Below, one piece after another: positions 51,511-59,829 of a stretch of DNA of 64,000 bases. Source of the DNA: Streptomyces sp. T12 (GTDB lineage Bacteria; Actinomycetota; Actinomycetes; Streptomycetales; Streptomycetaceae); assembly GCF_028736035.1 (NCBI RefSeq), contig NZ_CP117866.1, positions 5,828,001 to 5,892,000 of the forward strand. Direction: 5' to 3'. Numbering within the stretch: the stretch's first letter is position 1; the number at the start of each line of letters is the position of its first letter. The notes under the pieces are model-generated. The model had not been told where the DNA came from. It made no database searches and was given only the letters and a program-made list of their open reading frames with translations. The translations under genes and the position numbers were made by a program.

Positions 51511-54057
51511 TCATGCAAGTCCCCGCTCGTGCAGGTCCCATACCCACACTCCGTCGACCCACCTACCCGAGCCGCCCACCAGCTTCGCCACGGTCTCCCG
51601 CAGCGCCCCGTCGTTCGGCTGCGGCGCCAGCACCAGTACGCCCGCCCGCCAGTACGCCAGATCCGCCCGGGCCTGCTCCCGCCAGGACTCGTTGATCGGC
51701 GGGACCCGGCCCGAGTCGCGGACGTCGCGCAGCAGGTTGGAGGTGAAGCGGGGCTCGGCGCCGTAGATGCCGACGCGTTCGTCGCCGTAGGGCCCGTTGA
51801 AGTAGCCGCCCGCGAGCTTGAAGCCGAGGCCGGCCTCGGTCTGCCAGTGCAGCGCCTCCGCGTTGCCCGGGTCGGGCAGCGGCACCGCCACGAGAGACTC
51901 GCCCTCGCGGACGTACGACGTCCAGGTCCCGTCCGCGACGAAGGCGGGCACGTCGACGCGGTCGACGGCCTTCAGCGGGGCCGGGACGAGCGGGAGCAGG
52001 GCGAGGCCGACGCCCAGCAGTCCGACGTACCGCGTGCTCGGCGCACGCACCGCGAGCAGCCGCTCCAGGGCGAGCGCGAGCAGCATGCCCAGCGCGGGGG
52101 CGCAGATCATCGCGACGCGGCCCTCGATGACCGCCTCGAACAACGGCTGGTCGGCGAGGAGTCTCCACGGCCCGGGCACGGCGATGTCCGTCAGCGGAAT
52201 GCGCAGCTCCCGCCCCAGGGACAGGAACGCGGCGGCCACCGCCGTGAACGCCAGCGCCTTGACCAGGGCCTGCTCCCACAGCCGTACGAGAATCGCGAAG
52301 GCGAGGAGGACCAGCGGCCAGCCGTAGAAGGCGTTCTGTTCGGTGGTGTTGAAGGCCAGGGCGTTCGCCGTGTCCGCGTCGCCCGCGAGCCAGGACCGCT
52401 CGGCGAAGGAGAGCAGGGCGAGGGGGCTGTTGAACGAGCGGGGGTTGTGCTCGATGTCCGTGTAGCTCTGCGGGCCGGCGAACTGCCAGACGAGTGGGTA
52501 CACGACCAGCGGCAGGCAGACGGAGGCGCCGATGAGCAGGCCTGTGAGCAGCGGGCGCCAGGACTGCCGTGCCGCATCCGGGCGTACGACGGCGTACGCG
52601 GCGGCGAACAGCAGCATGCCCAGCGCCGCCAGCAGCAACGGCTCCTCGCCGAGGAAGATCTGGTACGCGGCCATCAGGCCCAGCACCACTCCGTCCCGTA
52701 CGACCCGGGTGCCCGTGCACAGGCGCAGGGCGCGGTCGATGATCAGCGGGATCATGAAGAGGACCACGAAGTTCGGGTGCGCGTGGGCGTGGCTGACCAT
52801 GGGCGGGGCGAAGGCGGCGAGCAACGCGCCGAGGAAGGCCGCGATCCGGCCCTGTACGACGTACTTGACGATCAGCCGGTACCAGGCGGCCGCGGTGGCG
52901 GCGAGGCCCAGCGTCATCACCAGGCTGAGGGTGACCGCGGGGCCGGCGAGCAGGGTCAGCGGTGTGAGGGGGACGGAGAGGCCGAGCATGACCGTGTTGG
53001 CCATCAGGTTCACGCCGTCGGGGAAGCCCTGGAGGTCGGAGAAGAGGGGGTTGCGCAAGTGGGCGACGTTGTCGGCCGTGACCGCGAAGAACCACTCCCA
53101 CTGGTTCTGGTCGCGCAGGGAGTCGGGGAGGTAGCGGTGGGCCGGGTCGAAGAAGCGGCCGGAGTAGAGGGCCACCGACATGAGGAGGAAGAGGAAGAGG
53201 GCGAAGAGGTCTGCGGGGCGCAGGGAGCGCAGGGCGATGCGGGCTATCTCGGTGAGGACGCGGGCGTAGTCGAGGGGGCCGACCTTCGAGCCGGGCTGGT
53301 GGGACCAGCGGACCGGGACCTCGGTGACGGGCAGGCCCGCACGGTGGAAGTGGCGTAAGACCTCGACGTCTGTGCCCCAGCCGTTGACGCGGGAGGCGGC
53401 GTAGGCCTCGCGGGCGCGGTCGCCGTCGTAGAGCTTGAAGCCGCACTGGGTGTCGCGGATGCCGGGCACGGCCGTCCGGCGGATCAGTAAGTTCCCTGCG
53501 CGGCCCAGGAGTTCACGCATCCGGTGCTGGCGGTCGCCGATCGTGGCGCCGGGGACCGAACGGGAGCCGATCGCCGCGGAGTTGCCCTCGGCGAGCGCCT
53601 TGTCGAGCCGCTCCAGCTCCTCGATCGGCGTCGCGAGATCGGCGTCCGTGACGAGGACGCGGCGACCGAGGGAGGCGGCGACGCCCAGGCGGAGGGCGTG
53701 GCCCTTGCCGCGGTTGCGGGGAGAGCCGACCAGGCGGATACGGGGGTTCTGGCGGGCGGTGACCAGATCGCCGGTGGCGTCGGTGGAACCGTCGTCGGCG
53801 ACCACGATCTCCCACTCGGGCCAGCGGGCGTGGTGGGCGGCCAGGTGGTCGGTGATGGCGTCGAGGGTGGGGGTGAGGCGGTGTTCCTCGTTGTAGGCGG
53901 GGATGACGACGGAGAGGTCGTAGGCGGGGGTGCCGGGGGAGGGGGTGGGTTCGGGGGTGTTCGGTAGCGCGGGGGCGTCCGGTGGTTCGGGTGCGTCCGG
54001 TGGTTCGGGTGCGCCCGGTAGCTCCATGGCCTCCGGTAACTCCCGCTCCTGGCTCAT
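51511..54057 (-). CDS. glycosyltransferase family 2 fused to polytopic membrane domain
   Basis: 848 residues. After a Pro-rich acidic N-terminus with PEPPDAP repeats (~14-42) comes a GT2 domain (~46-290): VVIPAYNEEHRLTP, ADDGSTD and the DXD-type VTDADLATP, as in dolichyl/polyprenyl-phosphate sugar synthases. Then ~10-11 hydrophobic helices and a soluble C-terminus. Single-chain fusion of a polyprenyl-sugar synthase and a membrane glycosyltransferase-like half is less common than two genes. The donor and acceptor are unknown. ATG 54057 overlaps the GntR stop as ATGA. Confidence 0.85.
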   Translation of the reverse strand: MSQERELPEAMELPGAPEPPDAPEPPDAPALPNTPEPTPSPGTPAYDLSVVIPAYNEEHRLTPTLDAITDHLAAHHARWPEWEIVVADDGSTDATGDLVTARQNPRIRLVGSPRNRGKGHALRLGVAASLGRRVLVTDADLATPIEELERLDKALAEGNSAAIGSRSVPGATIGDRQHRMRELLGRAGNLLIRRTAVPGIRDTQCGFKLYDGDRAREAYAASRVNGWGTDVEVLRHFHRAGLPVTEVPVRWSHQPGSKVGPLDYARVLTEIARIALRSLRPADLFALFLFLLMSVALYSGRFFDPAHRYLPDSLRDQNQWEWFFAVTADNVAHLRNPLFSDLQGFPDGVNLMANTVMLGLSVPLTPLTLLAGPAVTLSLVMTLGLAATAAAWYRLIVKYVVQGRIAAFLGALLAAFAPPMVSHAHAHPNFVVLFMIPLIIDRALRLCTGTRVVRDGVVLGLMAAYQIFLGEEPLLLAALGMLLFAAAYAVVRPDAARQSWRPLLTGLLIGASVCLPLVVYPLVWQFAGPQSYTDIEHNPRSFNSPLALLSFAERSWLAGDADTANALAFNTTEQNAFYGWPLVLLAFAILVRLWEQALVKALAFTAVAAAFLSLGRELRIPLTDIAVPGPWRLLADQPLFEAVIEGRVAMICAPALGMLLALALERLLAVRAPSTRYVGLLGVGLALLPLVPAPLKAVDRVDVPAFVADGTWTSYVREGESLVAVPLPDPGNAEALHWQTEAGLGFKLAGGYFNGPYGDERVGIYGAEPRFTSNLLRDVRDSGRVPPINESWREQARADLAYWRAGVLVLAPQPNDGALRETVAKLVGGSGRWVDGVWVWDLHERGLA

Positions 54058-54755
54058 CCGGACGCCAGCCGCTCGATCAGGGCGAGGGAGTCCGCGTCGT
54101 GGGCGGCGATGATCGAGCGGGCCGTCGACAGGTCGCGGCGCATCAGGGCGTCGACCAGTTCGGTGTGCCGGGACCACAGGTGGCCGCGCAGATCGTCGAG
54201 GCGGCGCAGATGCTGGACCGTGCAGACCCAGGACTGCACGCGCAGCCGGTGCAGGAAGTCGGCGAGGTAGGCGTTGCCGAAGAGGGTGCCGAGCTCGCGC
54301 CAGAAGCGCAGGTCGTAGCCGATGAGCACGGTGAGGTCGCCTGCGGTGGCGGCGCGCTGCGCCTCCTCGGCACGGCGGCGTACCCCGACCACGGCGGCGT
54401 GGACGCGGGGGTCGTCGGGGTCCCGGTGGCGGGCGGTTTCGGTGGCCAGGACCCGGAACATGCCGGTGGTGACCAGGCTGCGGGCCTCGATGATGCCGCG
54501 GTAGTCCTCGACGGAGTACTTGTGGACACGGAAGCCGCGGTGCTGGTCGGCCTCCAGGAGCCCTTGCGCGGAGAGATCGACGAGTGCCTCGCGGACGGGC
54601 GTCGCGGAGACGCCGTACTGCTCGGCGATCTCCTTGACCGTGAACTCCCGGCCCGCCTGCAACCGCCCGGCCAGCACCTCGTCCCGCAGCGCGTCCGCGA
54701 TCTGCTGCCGCAGGGTGCTCCGGGTAACGGAGCCGTTGCTGCCGATGCCGGGCAT
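54054..54755 (-). CDS. GntR (FadR/FCD subfamily) regulator
   Basis: 233 residues from ATG 54755 with GGAGACG upstream. Winged helix ~10-75 (LAGRLQAGREFTVKEIAEQYGVSATPVREALVDLSAQGLLE) and an FCD-like helical effector domain with SLVTTGMFRVLAT and DLRFWRELGTLFGNAYLADF. It binds an acidic metabolite in related proteins. Its stop overlaps the glycosyltransferase start. The 11-bp inverted repeat at 54784-54821 is its likely operator. Confidence 0.9.
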   Translation of the reverse strand: MPGIGSNGSVTRSTLRQQIADALRDEVLAGRLQAGREFTVKEIAEQYGVSATPVREALVDLSAQGLLEADQHRGFRVHKYSVEDYRGIIEARSLVTTGMFRVLATETARHRDPDDPRVHAAVVGVRRRAEEAQRAATAGDLTVLIGYDLRFWRELGTLFGNAYLADFLHRLRVQSWVCTVQHLRRLDDLRGHLWSRHTELVDALMRRDLSTARSIIAAHDADSLALIERLASG

Positions 54756-54783
54756 GGTCAGGGCGTCTCCCGTCGTCGCGATG

Positions 54784-54821
54784 AGGTGGCGTGCACGTAT
54801 ATGTCTACGAGCACGCCACCT
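54784..54821. promoter_or_regulatory. 11-bp perfect inverted repeat upstream of the GntR gene
   Basis: AGGTGGCGTGC (54784-54794) and GCACGCCACCT (54811-54821) around a 16-nt AT-richer spacer (ACGTATATGTCTACGA). 28 bp before the GntR start; probable autoregulatory site or leader hairpin. Confidence 0.6.
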
Positions 54822-54868
54822 TACGCGTTCGGGTGCCGAGCGATGTTTCTGCGGGGAACACCGCTTCC

Positions 54869-54926
54869 TCGCCCCCGCCGCCCCTACCCGTCCCGTCCTC
54901 CAGGGGCTGCCGCCCCTTCGACCCCG
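54869..54926. repeat. dispersed intergenic stem-loop repeat, inverted copy
   Basis: Reads TCGCCCCCGCCGCCCCTACC, CGTCCCGTCC, then a GGGGC/GCCCC hairpin and CGACCCCG: the inverse complement of the 41765-41820 copy with few changes. It fills the gap between the GntR and class III aminotransferase genes. Confidence 0.75.
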
Positions 54927-55029
54927 CTCCCTGGGGGCCTGCGGCCCCCAGACCCCGCTTCGGCCCTGAACGGGCCTCGTCCTCAAACGCCGGACAGGCT
55001 GAGATGCGGCGGGACGGACGGCGGCTCTG

Positions 55030-56385
55030 TTACTCCGTGTACTCGTCCGCCACCGTCAGCGCGGCGTCCAGCGCCGCCAGCCCCTCCTTCAGCTCGGCGT
55101 CGCTCACGTTGAGCGGGGGGACGACATGCGTGCGGTTCATGTTCACGAACGGCCAGATGCCCGCGGCCTTCGCGGCGGAGCCGAACGCCGCCATGGGGGC
55201 GTTCGCCTCGCCGGCCGCGTTGTACGGCACCAGCGGCTCACGGGTCTCCCGGTTCCGCACCAGTTCGACCGCCCAGAACATGCCGGTACCGCGCACCTCG
55301 CCGACGCAGGGGTGCCGCTCGGCCAGCTCACGCAGCCCCGGTTCGACCACGTCGGTGCCCAGCCGGGCGGCGTTCTCGACGATGCCCTCCTCGGCCATGA
55401 CGTTGATCGTCGCGACGGCGGCCGCGCAGGCCAGCGGGTGACCGGAGTAGGTCAGACCGCCGGGGTACGGGCGCTTCGCGAAGGTCTCGGCGATGGCCCC
55501 GGAGATGGCCACGCCGCCCAGGGGCACGTAACCGGAGTTCACGCCCTTCGCGAAGGTCATCAGGTCCGGGGTCACGTCGAAGAGATCCGCCGCGAACCAC
55601 TCACCGGTCCGCCCGAACCCCGCCATGACCTCGTCCAGGACGAAGACGATCCCGTACTTGTCGCAGAGCTCGCGAACGCCGGCGAGGTAGCCGGGCGGCG
55701 GCACCATGATCCCGGCCGTCCCGGGGATCGTCTCCAGGATGATCGCGGCGACGGTCGACGGCCCCTCGAAGGCGATCGTCGTCTCCAGGTGCTCCAGCGC
55801 CCGCGCGCACTCCTGCTCCTCGGTCTCCGCGTAGAAGCGGGAGCGGTAGAGGAAGGGCGCCCAGAAGTGCACGACACCGGCCGCGGCACTGTCGGAGGCC
55901 CAGCGGCGCGGGTCGCCGGTGAGGTTCACGGCCTGCTGCGTGCCCCCGTGGTACGACCGGTACGCCGAGAGCACCTTGGGCCGTCCCGTGTGCAGCCGCG
56001 CCATCCGTACGGCGTGCTCCACGGCGTCCGCGCCGCCGTTGGTGAAGAAGATCTTGTCCAGGTCACCCGGCGTCCGCTCGGCGATCAGCCGCGCCGCCTC
56101 CGACCGTGCCTCGATGGCGAAGGCGGGCGCGAAGGTGGTCAGGTGTGCGGCCTGCTCCTGTATCGCGGCGACGACCTTCGGGTGCTGGTAGCCGATGTTC
56201 GTGTAGACGAGCCCGCTGCTGAAGTCGAGGTAGCGCTTGCCGTCGTAGTCCCAGAAGTACGACCCCTCCGCGCCGGCGACGGCGAGCGGGTCGATGAGCT
56301 CCTGAGCGGACCATGAGTGAAAGACATGCGCACGGTCCGCGGCCTTCACGGCTGCGCCGATCTCGGGATTTGGCTGAGGGGTCAT
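55030..56385 (-). CDS. class III PLP aminotransferase
   Basis: 451 residues from ATG 56385. Class III features: YFWDYDGKRYLDFSSGLVYTNIG, FFTNGGADAVEHAVRMAR, YRSYHGGTQQAVNLTG, VLDEVMAGFGRTGEWFA and the lysine region TFAKGVNSGYVPLGG. Substrate is an omega-amino compound or polyamine-type amine with a 2-oxo acid; unspecific. The upstream GntR is convergent in arrangement (same strand, downstream), so shared regulation is not proven. Confidence 0.9.
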   Translation of the reverse strand: MTPQPNPEIGAAVKAADRAHVFHSWSAQELIDPLAVAGAEGSYFWDYDGKRYLDFSSGLVYTNIGYQHPKVVAAIQEQAAHLTTFAPAFAIEARSEAARLIAERTPGDLDKIFFTNGGADAVEHAVRMARLHTGRPKVLSAYRSYHGGTQQAVNLTGDPRRWASDSAAAGVVHFWAPFLYRSRFYAETEEQECARALEHLETTIAFEGPSTVAAIILETIPGTAGIMVPPPGYLAGVRELCDKYGIVFVLDEVMAGFGRTGEWFAADLFDVTPDLMTFAKGVNSGYVPLGGVAISGAIAETFAKRPYPGGLTYSGHPLACAAAVATINVMAEEGIVENAARLGTDVVEPGLRELAERHPCVGEVRGTGMFWAVELVRNRETREPLVPYNAAGEANAPMAAFGSAAKAAGIWPFVNMNRTHVVPPLNVSDAELKEGLAALDAALTVADEYTE

Positions 56386-56461
56386 GCGGGCGAGCGTAGG
56401 AGTCGGCGGTGTGGGCGAGGTAGCGGCGTCATGTCTGTCGTCGGGGGGTTTCCGCGACAAC

Positions 56462-56520
56462 CTGTCGACAGCCGTATGGGCAGGTTGACAGCAAGCTGTC
56501 TAAGTGACAGCATATTGTCA
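56462..56520. promoter_or_regulatory. three GACAG palindromes upstream of the DJ-1/MarR operon
   Basis: CTGTCGACAG (56462-56471), GACAGC-AA-GCTGTC (56487-56500) and TGACA-N6-TGTCA (56505-56520). All are centred on GACAG/CTGTC half-sites, just before the 56544 start. They look like a multi-site operator for the MarR-type regulator encoded second in the operon. Confidence 0.7.
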
Positions 56521-56543
56521 TCTTCGGGTCTTCAGGAGGAGCG

Positions 56544-57185
56544 ATGAGCACCGAGACCAGCGCCAGCATCGGCACCGGCACTGCCCGCAAGCCCGTGTAC
56601 CTCGCCGTCTACGACACCCTGGCCGACTGGGAGCCGGGCCACGCCACCGCGCAGCTTGCTCGCGCCGGATACGAGATCCGCACCGTCGGCCCCACCCGCG
56701 AGCCCGTCACCACCGTCGGCGGCCTGCGCATCCAGCCCGACCTGGCCCTGGACGACGTACGGCCGTCCGACGCGTCCCTGCTGATCCTCCCGGGCGCCGA
56801 TCTCTGGGACGCAGGCGACGAACTCGCCCCCTTCGCCCGCCTGGCCCGCGCCTTCCTGGACGTCGGCGTGCCGGTGGCCGCGATCTGCGGGGCGACGGCC
56901 GGGGTGGCCCGCGAAGGCCTGCTCGACGACCGGGACCACACCAGCGCGGTCTCCTTCTACCTGGCCGCGACCGGGTACGGCGGCGGCGAGCGGTACGTCG
57001 AGGCCGACGCCGTCACCGACGCCGGGCTCGTCACCGCCGGCCCCACCGAACCCGTCGCCTTCGCCCGGGAGATCCTGCGGCTGCTGAAGGTGTACGACGA
57101 CGAGGCCGTCGACGCCTGGTACCGCCTGTTCCACGACTCCGACGCCGAGGCGTACGCCGTACTCGAGAAGGCCGGCGTTCTGTGA
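56544..57185 (+). CDS. DJ-1/PfpI-family protein
   Basis: 213 residues. A GATase1-like fold: KPVYLAVYDTLADWEPG, SLLILPGADLWDAG and the nucleophile elbow AAICGATAGVA with the predicted Cys. The DJ-1/PfpI group includes chaperones, glyoxalases and isonitrile hydratase-like enzymes; no diagnostic catalytic pair is clear. It starts 23 bp after the palindromic region and overlaps the regulator by GTGA. Confidence 0.87.
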   Translation: MSTETSASIGTGTARKPVYLAVYDTLADWEPGHATAQLARAGYEIRTVGPTREPVTTVGGLRIQPDLALDDVRPSDASLLILPGADLWDAGDELAPFARLARAFLDVGVPVAAICGATAGVAREGLLDDRDHTSAVSFYLAATGYGGGERYVEADAVTDAGLVTAGPTEPVAFAREILRLLKVYDDEAVDAWYRLFHDSDAEAYAVLEKAGVL

Positions 57186-57640
57186 GCCGCGAACGCCAGG
57201 ATCTGCTCAGCCGCAGCGCGCTCGGTGTCTTCCGGCTCAACGGCCAGTTCCTCGCGGTCGCCGAGGAACTGGCCCGTCCGTCCGGGCTGACGGCGGCGTG
57301 GTGGCAGGTGCTGGGCGCGGTGCTCGGCGAACCCCTCCCCGTCTCCGGCATCGCCCGCGCCATGGGCATCACCCGGCAGAGCGTGCAGCGCATCGCCGAT
57401 CTGCTGGTGGACAAGGGCCTCGCCGAGTACCGGCCCAACCCGGCCCACCGGCGGGCCAAGCTTCTCGCGCCGACGGAGGAGGGGCGCGCGGCGATCTCCC
57501 GGATCAACCCCGGCCACGCGGCCTTCGCGGACCGGTTGGCGCAGGCCCTCGGGGAGGCGGAGCTCGCCGATGCGGTACGGGTCCTGGAACGGTTGTCGAA
57601 GGTGCTCGACCAGATCGCCCTTCCTGTTACGGAACCGTAG
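57182..57640 (+). CDS. MarR-family regulator
   Basis: 152 residues from GTG 57182, coupled to the DJ-1 gene. Winged helix ~35-100 (LTAAWWQVLGAVLGEPLPVSGIARAMGITRQSVQRIADLLVDKGLAE in sections) with wing PNPAHRRAKLL. It probably represses its own operon through the three GACAG sites, releasing with a ligand or oxidant. Only one Cys-poor sequence is seen, so redox sensing is not obvious. Confidence 0.9.
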   Translation: MSRERQDLLSRSALGVFRLNGQFLAVAEELARPSGLTAAWWQVLGAVLGEPLPVSGIARAMGITRQSVQRIADLLVDKGLAEYRPNPAHRRAKLLAPTEEGRAAISRINPGHAAFADRLAQALGEAELADAVRVLERLSKVLDQIALPVTEP

Positions 57641-57730
57641 ACGCAGCCCCGCTCACCTCGCCATATGCCGCACTATCGTGGGGCCGTTCGCGTAAGCGGG
57701 GGTTTGCGTAGGCGGGGTTGGGGGCGTGCG

Positions 57731-59710
57731 ATGGAGAAGCTGGGGCCGGGCGATCCGCAGCAGATCGGGGCTTATCGGCTGCTGGCGCGGCTGGGCGCGG
57801 GCGGCATGGGGGACGTGTATCTCGCCCGGTCGGACCGAGGCCGTACCGTCGCCGTCAAACTCGTACGGCGGGAGCTGGCCGCCCAGGAGGAGTTCCGGGC
57901 CCGGTTCCGGCAGGAGGTGCAGGCCGCGCGGCAGGTAGGCGGGTTCTGGACCGCGCCGGTGCTCGACGCGGACACCGAGGCCGACGTGCCCTGGGTCGCC
58001 ACCGGGTATGTGGCCGGGCCCAGCCTCCAGCGGGTCGTCGGGCGCGACCACGGGGCGTTGCCCGAGCGGTCGGTACGGATCCTGGCGGCCGGCCTCGCGC
58101 ATGCGCTCAAGGATGTCCACGCCGCGGGGATAGTGCACCGGGATCTGAAACCGTCCAATGTCCTGATCACCATCGACGGTCCCCGCGTCATCGACTTCGG
58201 GATCGCCCGCGCGCTGGAGACGGTGGGCGAGAGCGGGCTCACGCGCACCGGCGCGCTCATAGGGTCGCCGGGGTTCATGGCGCCCGAGCAGGTGCGCGGG
58301 GACCGGATCACGCCCGCGTGCGACGTGTTCTGCCTGGGCTCGGTGCTCTCGTACGCCGCGACCGGCACGCTGCCCTTCGGCTCCGTCGACAGCGGCGCCC
58401 ACGCCGTGATGTTCCGGATCGCCCAGGAGGAACCCGACCTGGAGGGGGTGCCCGAGACGATCGCCGACCTGGTACGGGACTGCTTGCGCAAGGACCCGGG
58501 TGCCAGGCCGACGCTGGACCGCATCCTGGAGCGCACGGGGGCCGAGGGCACCGTCTCCGGGGGGCGGTCCCGGGATCCGTGGCTGCCGGGTGCGCTGGTG
58601 GCGCAGCTGGGGCGGCATGCGGTGCGGTTGCTGGATGCGGAGGATCCGGTGGCGGGGCCGACGGGTCCGGCGGGTCCGGCGGATTCGGCGGGGCCTGAGG
58701 CTTCGGCTGGCGGACCGGTGGATCCGGGTGGCCCGGCGCCGGTGGGTTCGCCGGAGCTGGGCTCGGGTGCCCCGGCCCCCGTGGAGCCGACTCCCGCGGC
58801 CTCCCCCGAACACGCCCCGGCCGCCGGAGCGACGCCGCCGGACCAACTCCCCACCGTGGCCGCGACGCAGAGCGGCGGCCGGCCTGCGCCGCAGACACCG
58901 GCCACCCCGCCCCACCCGGCGTACGGCACCCCACAACAGCACCCGCAGCAGCCGGCGTACGGCTACCCGCCACCCGGCCCGACCTCGCCACCCCCGTACT
59001 CCGCGAACCCGCCCTACGGCCCGACTCCGCCCTACGGCCCGACTCCGCCCTACGGCCCGAACTCGCCGTACGCCCCCACCCCGGCGTACGACCCACCCCT
59101 GCCCTACCTCCCCACCACCCCACCCGAAGAGCCCCGCCGAAGCGGCCGTTCCACGGCGGCGCTCGTCGTCGTCGCGCTGGTCGTGGCGCTCGCCGCCGGT
59201 GGCTCGGTGTACGCCCTCATGAACGGGGGCGGCGACGACAGAACCGGCGGTGATCCGACCGCCAACCCGACCGCCAAGACCGCCACCACCGAGCCCCCCA
59301 CCGGCGACCCGACCGCCCCCTCCGCTTCCCCGTCCCCGTCTCCGTCCGCGTCGGACGGCGTGATCCCGGCGGACTACCTGGGCACCTGGACGGCCTCGAT
59401 CGACAACGGCGGCGGCGAGAACACGCGTCGGCTGACCATCCGGCAGGGCGACGTGGGCGACACTGTCCTGACCCTGGTCGCCGAGGGCCCCGCCGGCACC
59501 GGCACCTACCACTGCGAGTTCGATGCGGAACTGACCGAAGAGCCCGGCGAGAACGGCCCGTTGGCGATGGGCCCGTCCACCGTGACGGCCGGCGAGCCGG
59601 CCACCGCCTGCTCGCCGGGGGACGCCACCGAGGTCACGGTGCTGTCGGACGGCAGGCTGGAGCGGGTGAACACGAGCAGCGGGGAGAAGCTGACGTACAC
59701 CAGGCAGTAA
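57731..59710 (+). CDS. Ser/Thr protein kinase (PknB-like) with extracytoplasmic C-terminal domain
   Basis: 659 residues. Kinase domain ~14-275: GAGGMGDVYLARS, Lys43, HRDLKPSN with catalytic Asp138, and DFG Asp155. A long low-complexity linker (~310-470) has repeated PYGPTPPYGPTPP. One membrane helix (~475-497) leads to a small C-terminal domain (~545-659) with two Cys (TYHCEFD, TACSPGD). A membrane-bound Hanks-type kinase with an unknown ligand. ATG 57731 is used because the upstream part is not kinase-like. Confidence 0.92.
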   Translation: MEKLGPGDPQQIGAYRLLARLGAGGMGDVYLARSDRGRTVAVKLVRRELAAQEEFRARFRQEVQAARQVGGFWTAPVLDADTEADVPWVATGYVAGPSLQRVVGRDHGALPERSVRILAAGLAHALKDVHAAGIVHRDLKPSNVLITIDGPRVIDFGIARALETVGESGLTRTGALIGSPGFMAPEQVRGDRITPACDVFCLGSVLSYAATGTLPFGSVDSGAHAVMFRIAQEEPDLEGVPETIADLVRDCLRKDPGARPTLDRILERTGAEGTVSGGRSRDPWLPGALVAQLGRHAVRLLDAEDPVAGPTGPAGPADSAGPEASAGGPVDPGGPAPVGSPELGSGAPAPVEPTPAASPEHAPAAGATPPDQLPTVAATQSGGRPAPQTPATPPHPAYGTPQQHPQQPAYGYPPPGPTSPPPYSANPPYGPTPPYGPTPPYGPNSPYAPTPAYDPPLPYLPTTPPEEPRRSGRSTAALVVVALVVALAAGGSVYALMNGGGDDRTGGDPTANPTAKTATTEPPTGDPTAPSASPSPSPSASDGVIPADYLGTWTASIDNGGGENTRRLTIRQGDVGDTVLTLVAEGPAGTGTYHCEFDAELTEEPGENGPLAMGPSTVTAGEPATACSPGDATEVTVLSDGRLERVNTSSGEKLTYTRQ

Positions 59711-59829
59711 CCCCAAGTGGCTGAGCGCAGGCGACCGCCTGACGCCGGCAACTGAGGCGCCCTTGCCGTCGGTTGCCATGTCCACAACCATGGCGGGGTC
59801 GGCCGGCATCGGCAGCCCCGGGAGGACCC

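Noticed and set aside
58970..59090. PYGPTP-type DNA repeats
   Set aside because: In-frame Pro-rich linker of the Ser/Thr kinase, not a separate element.
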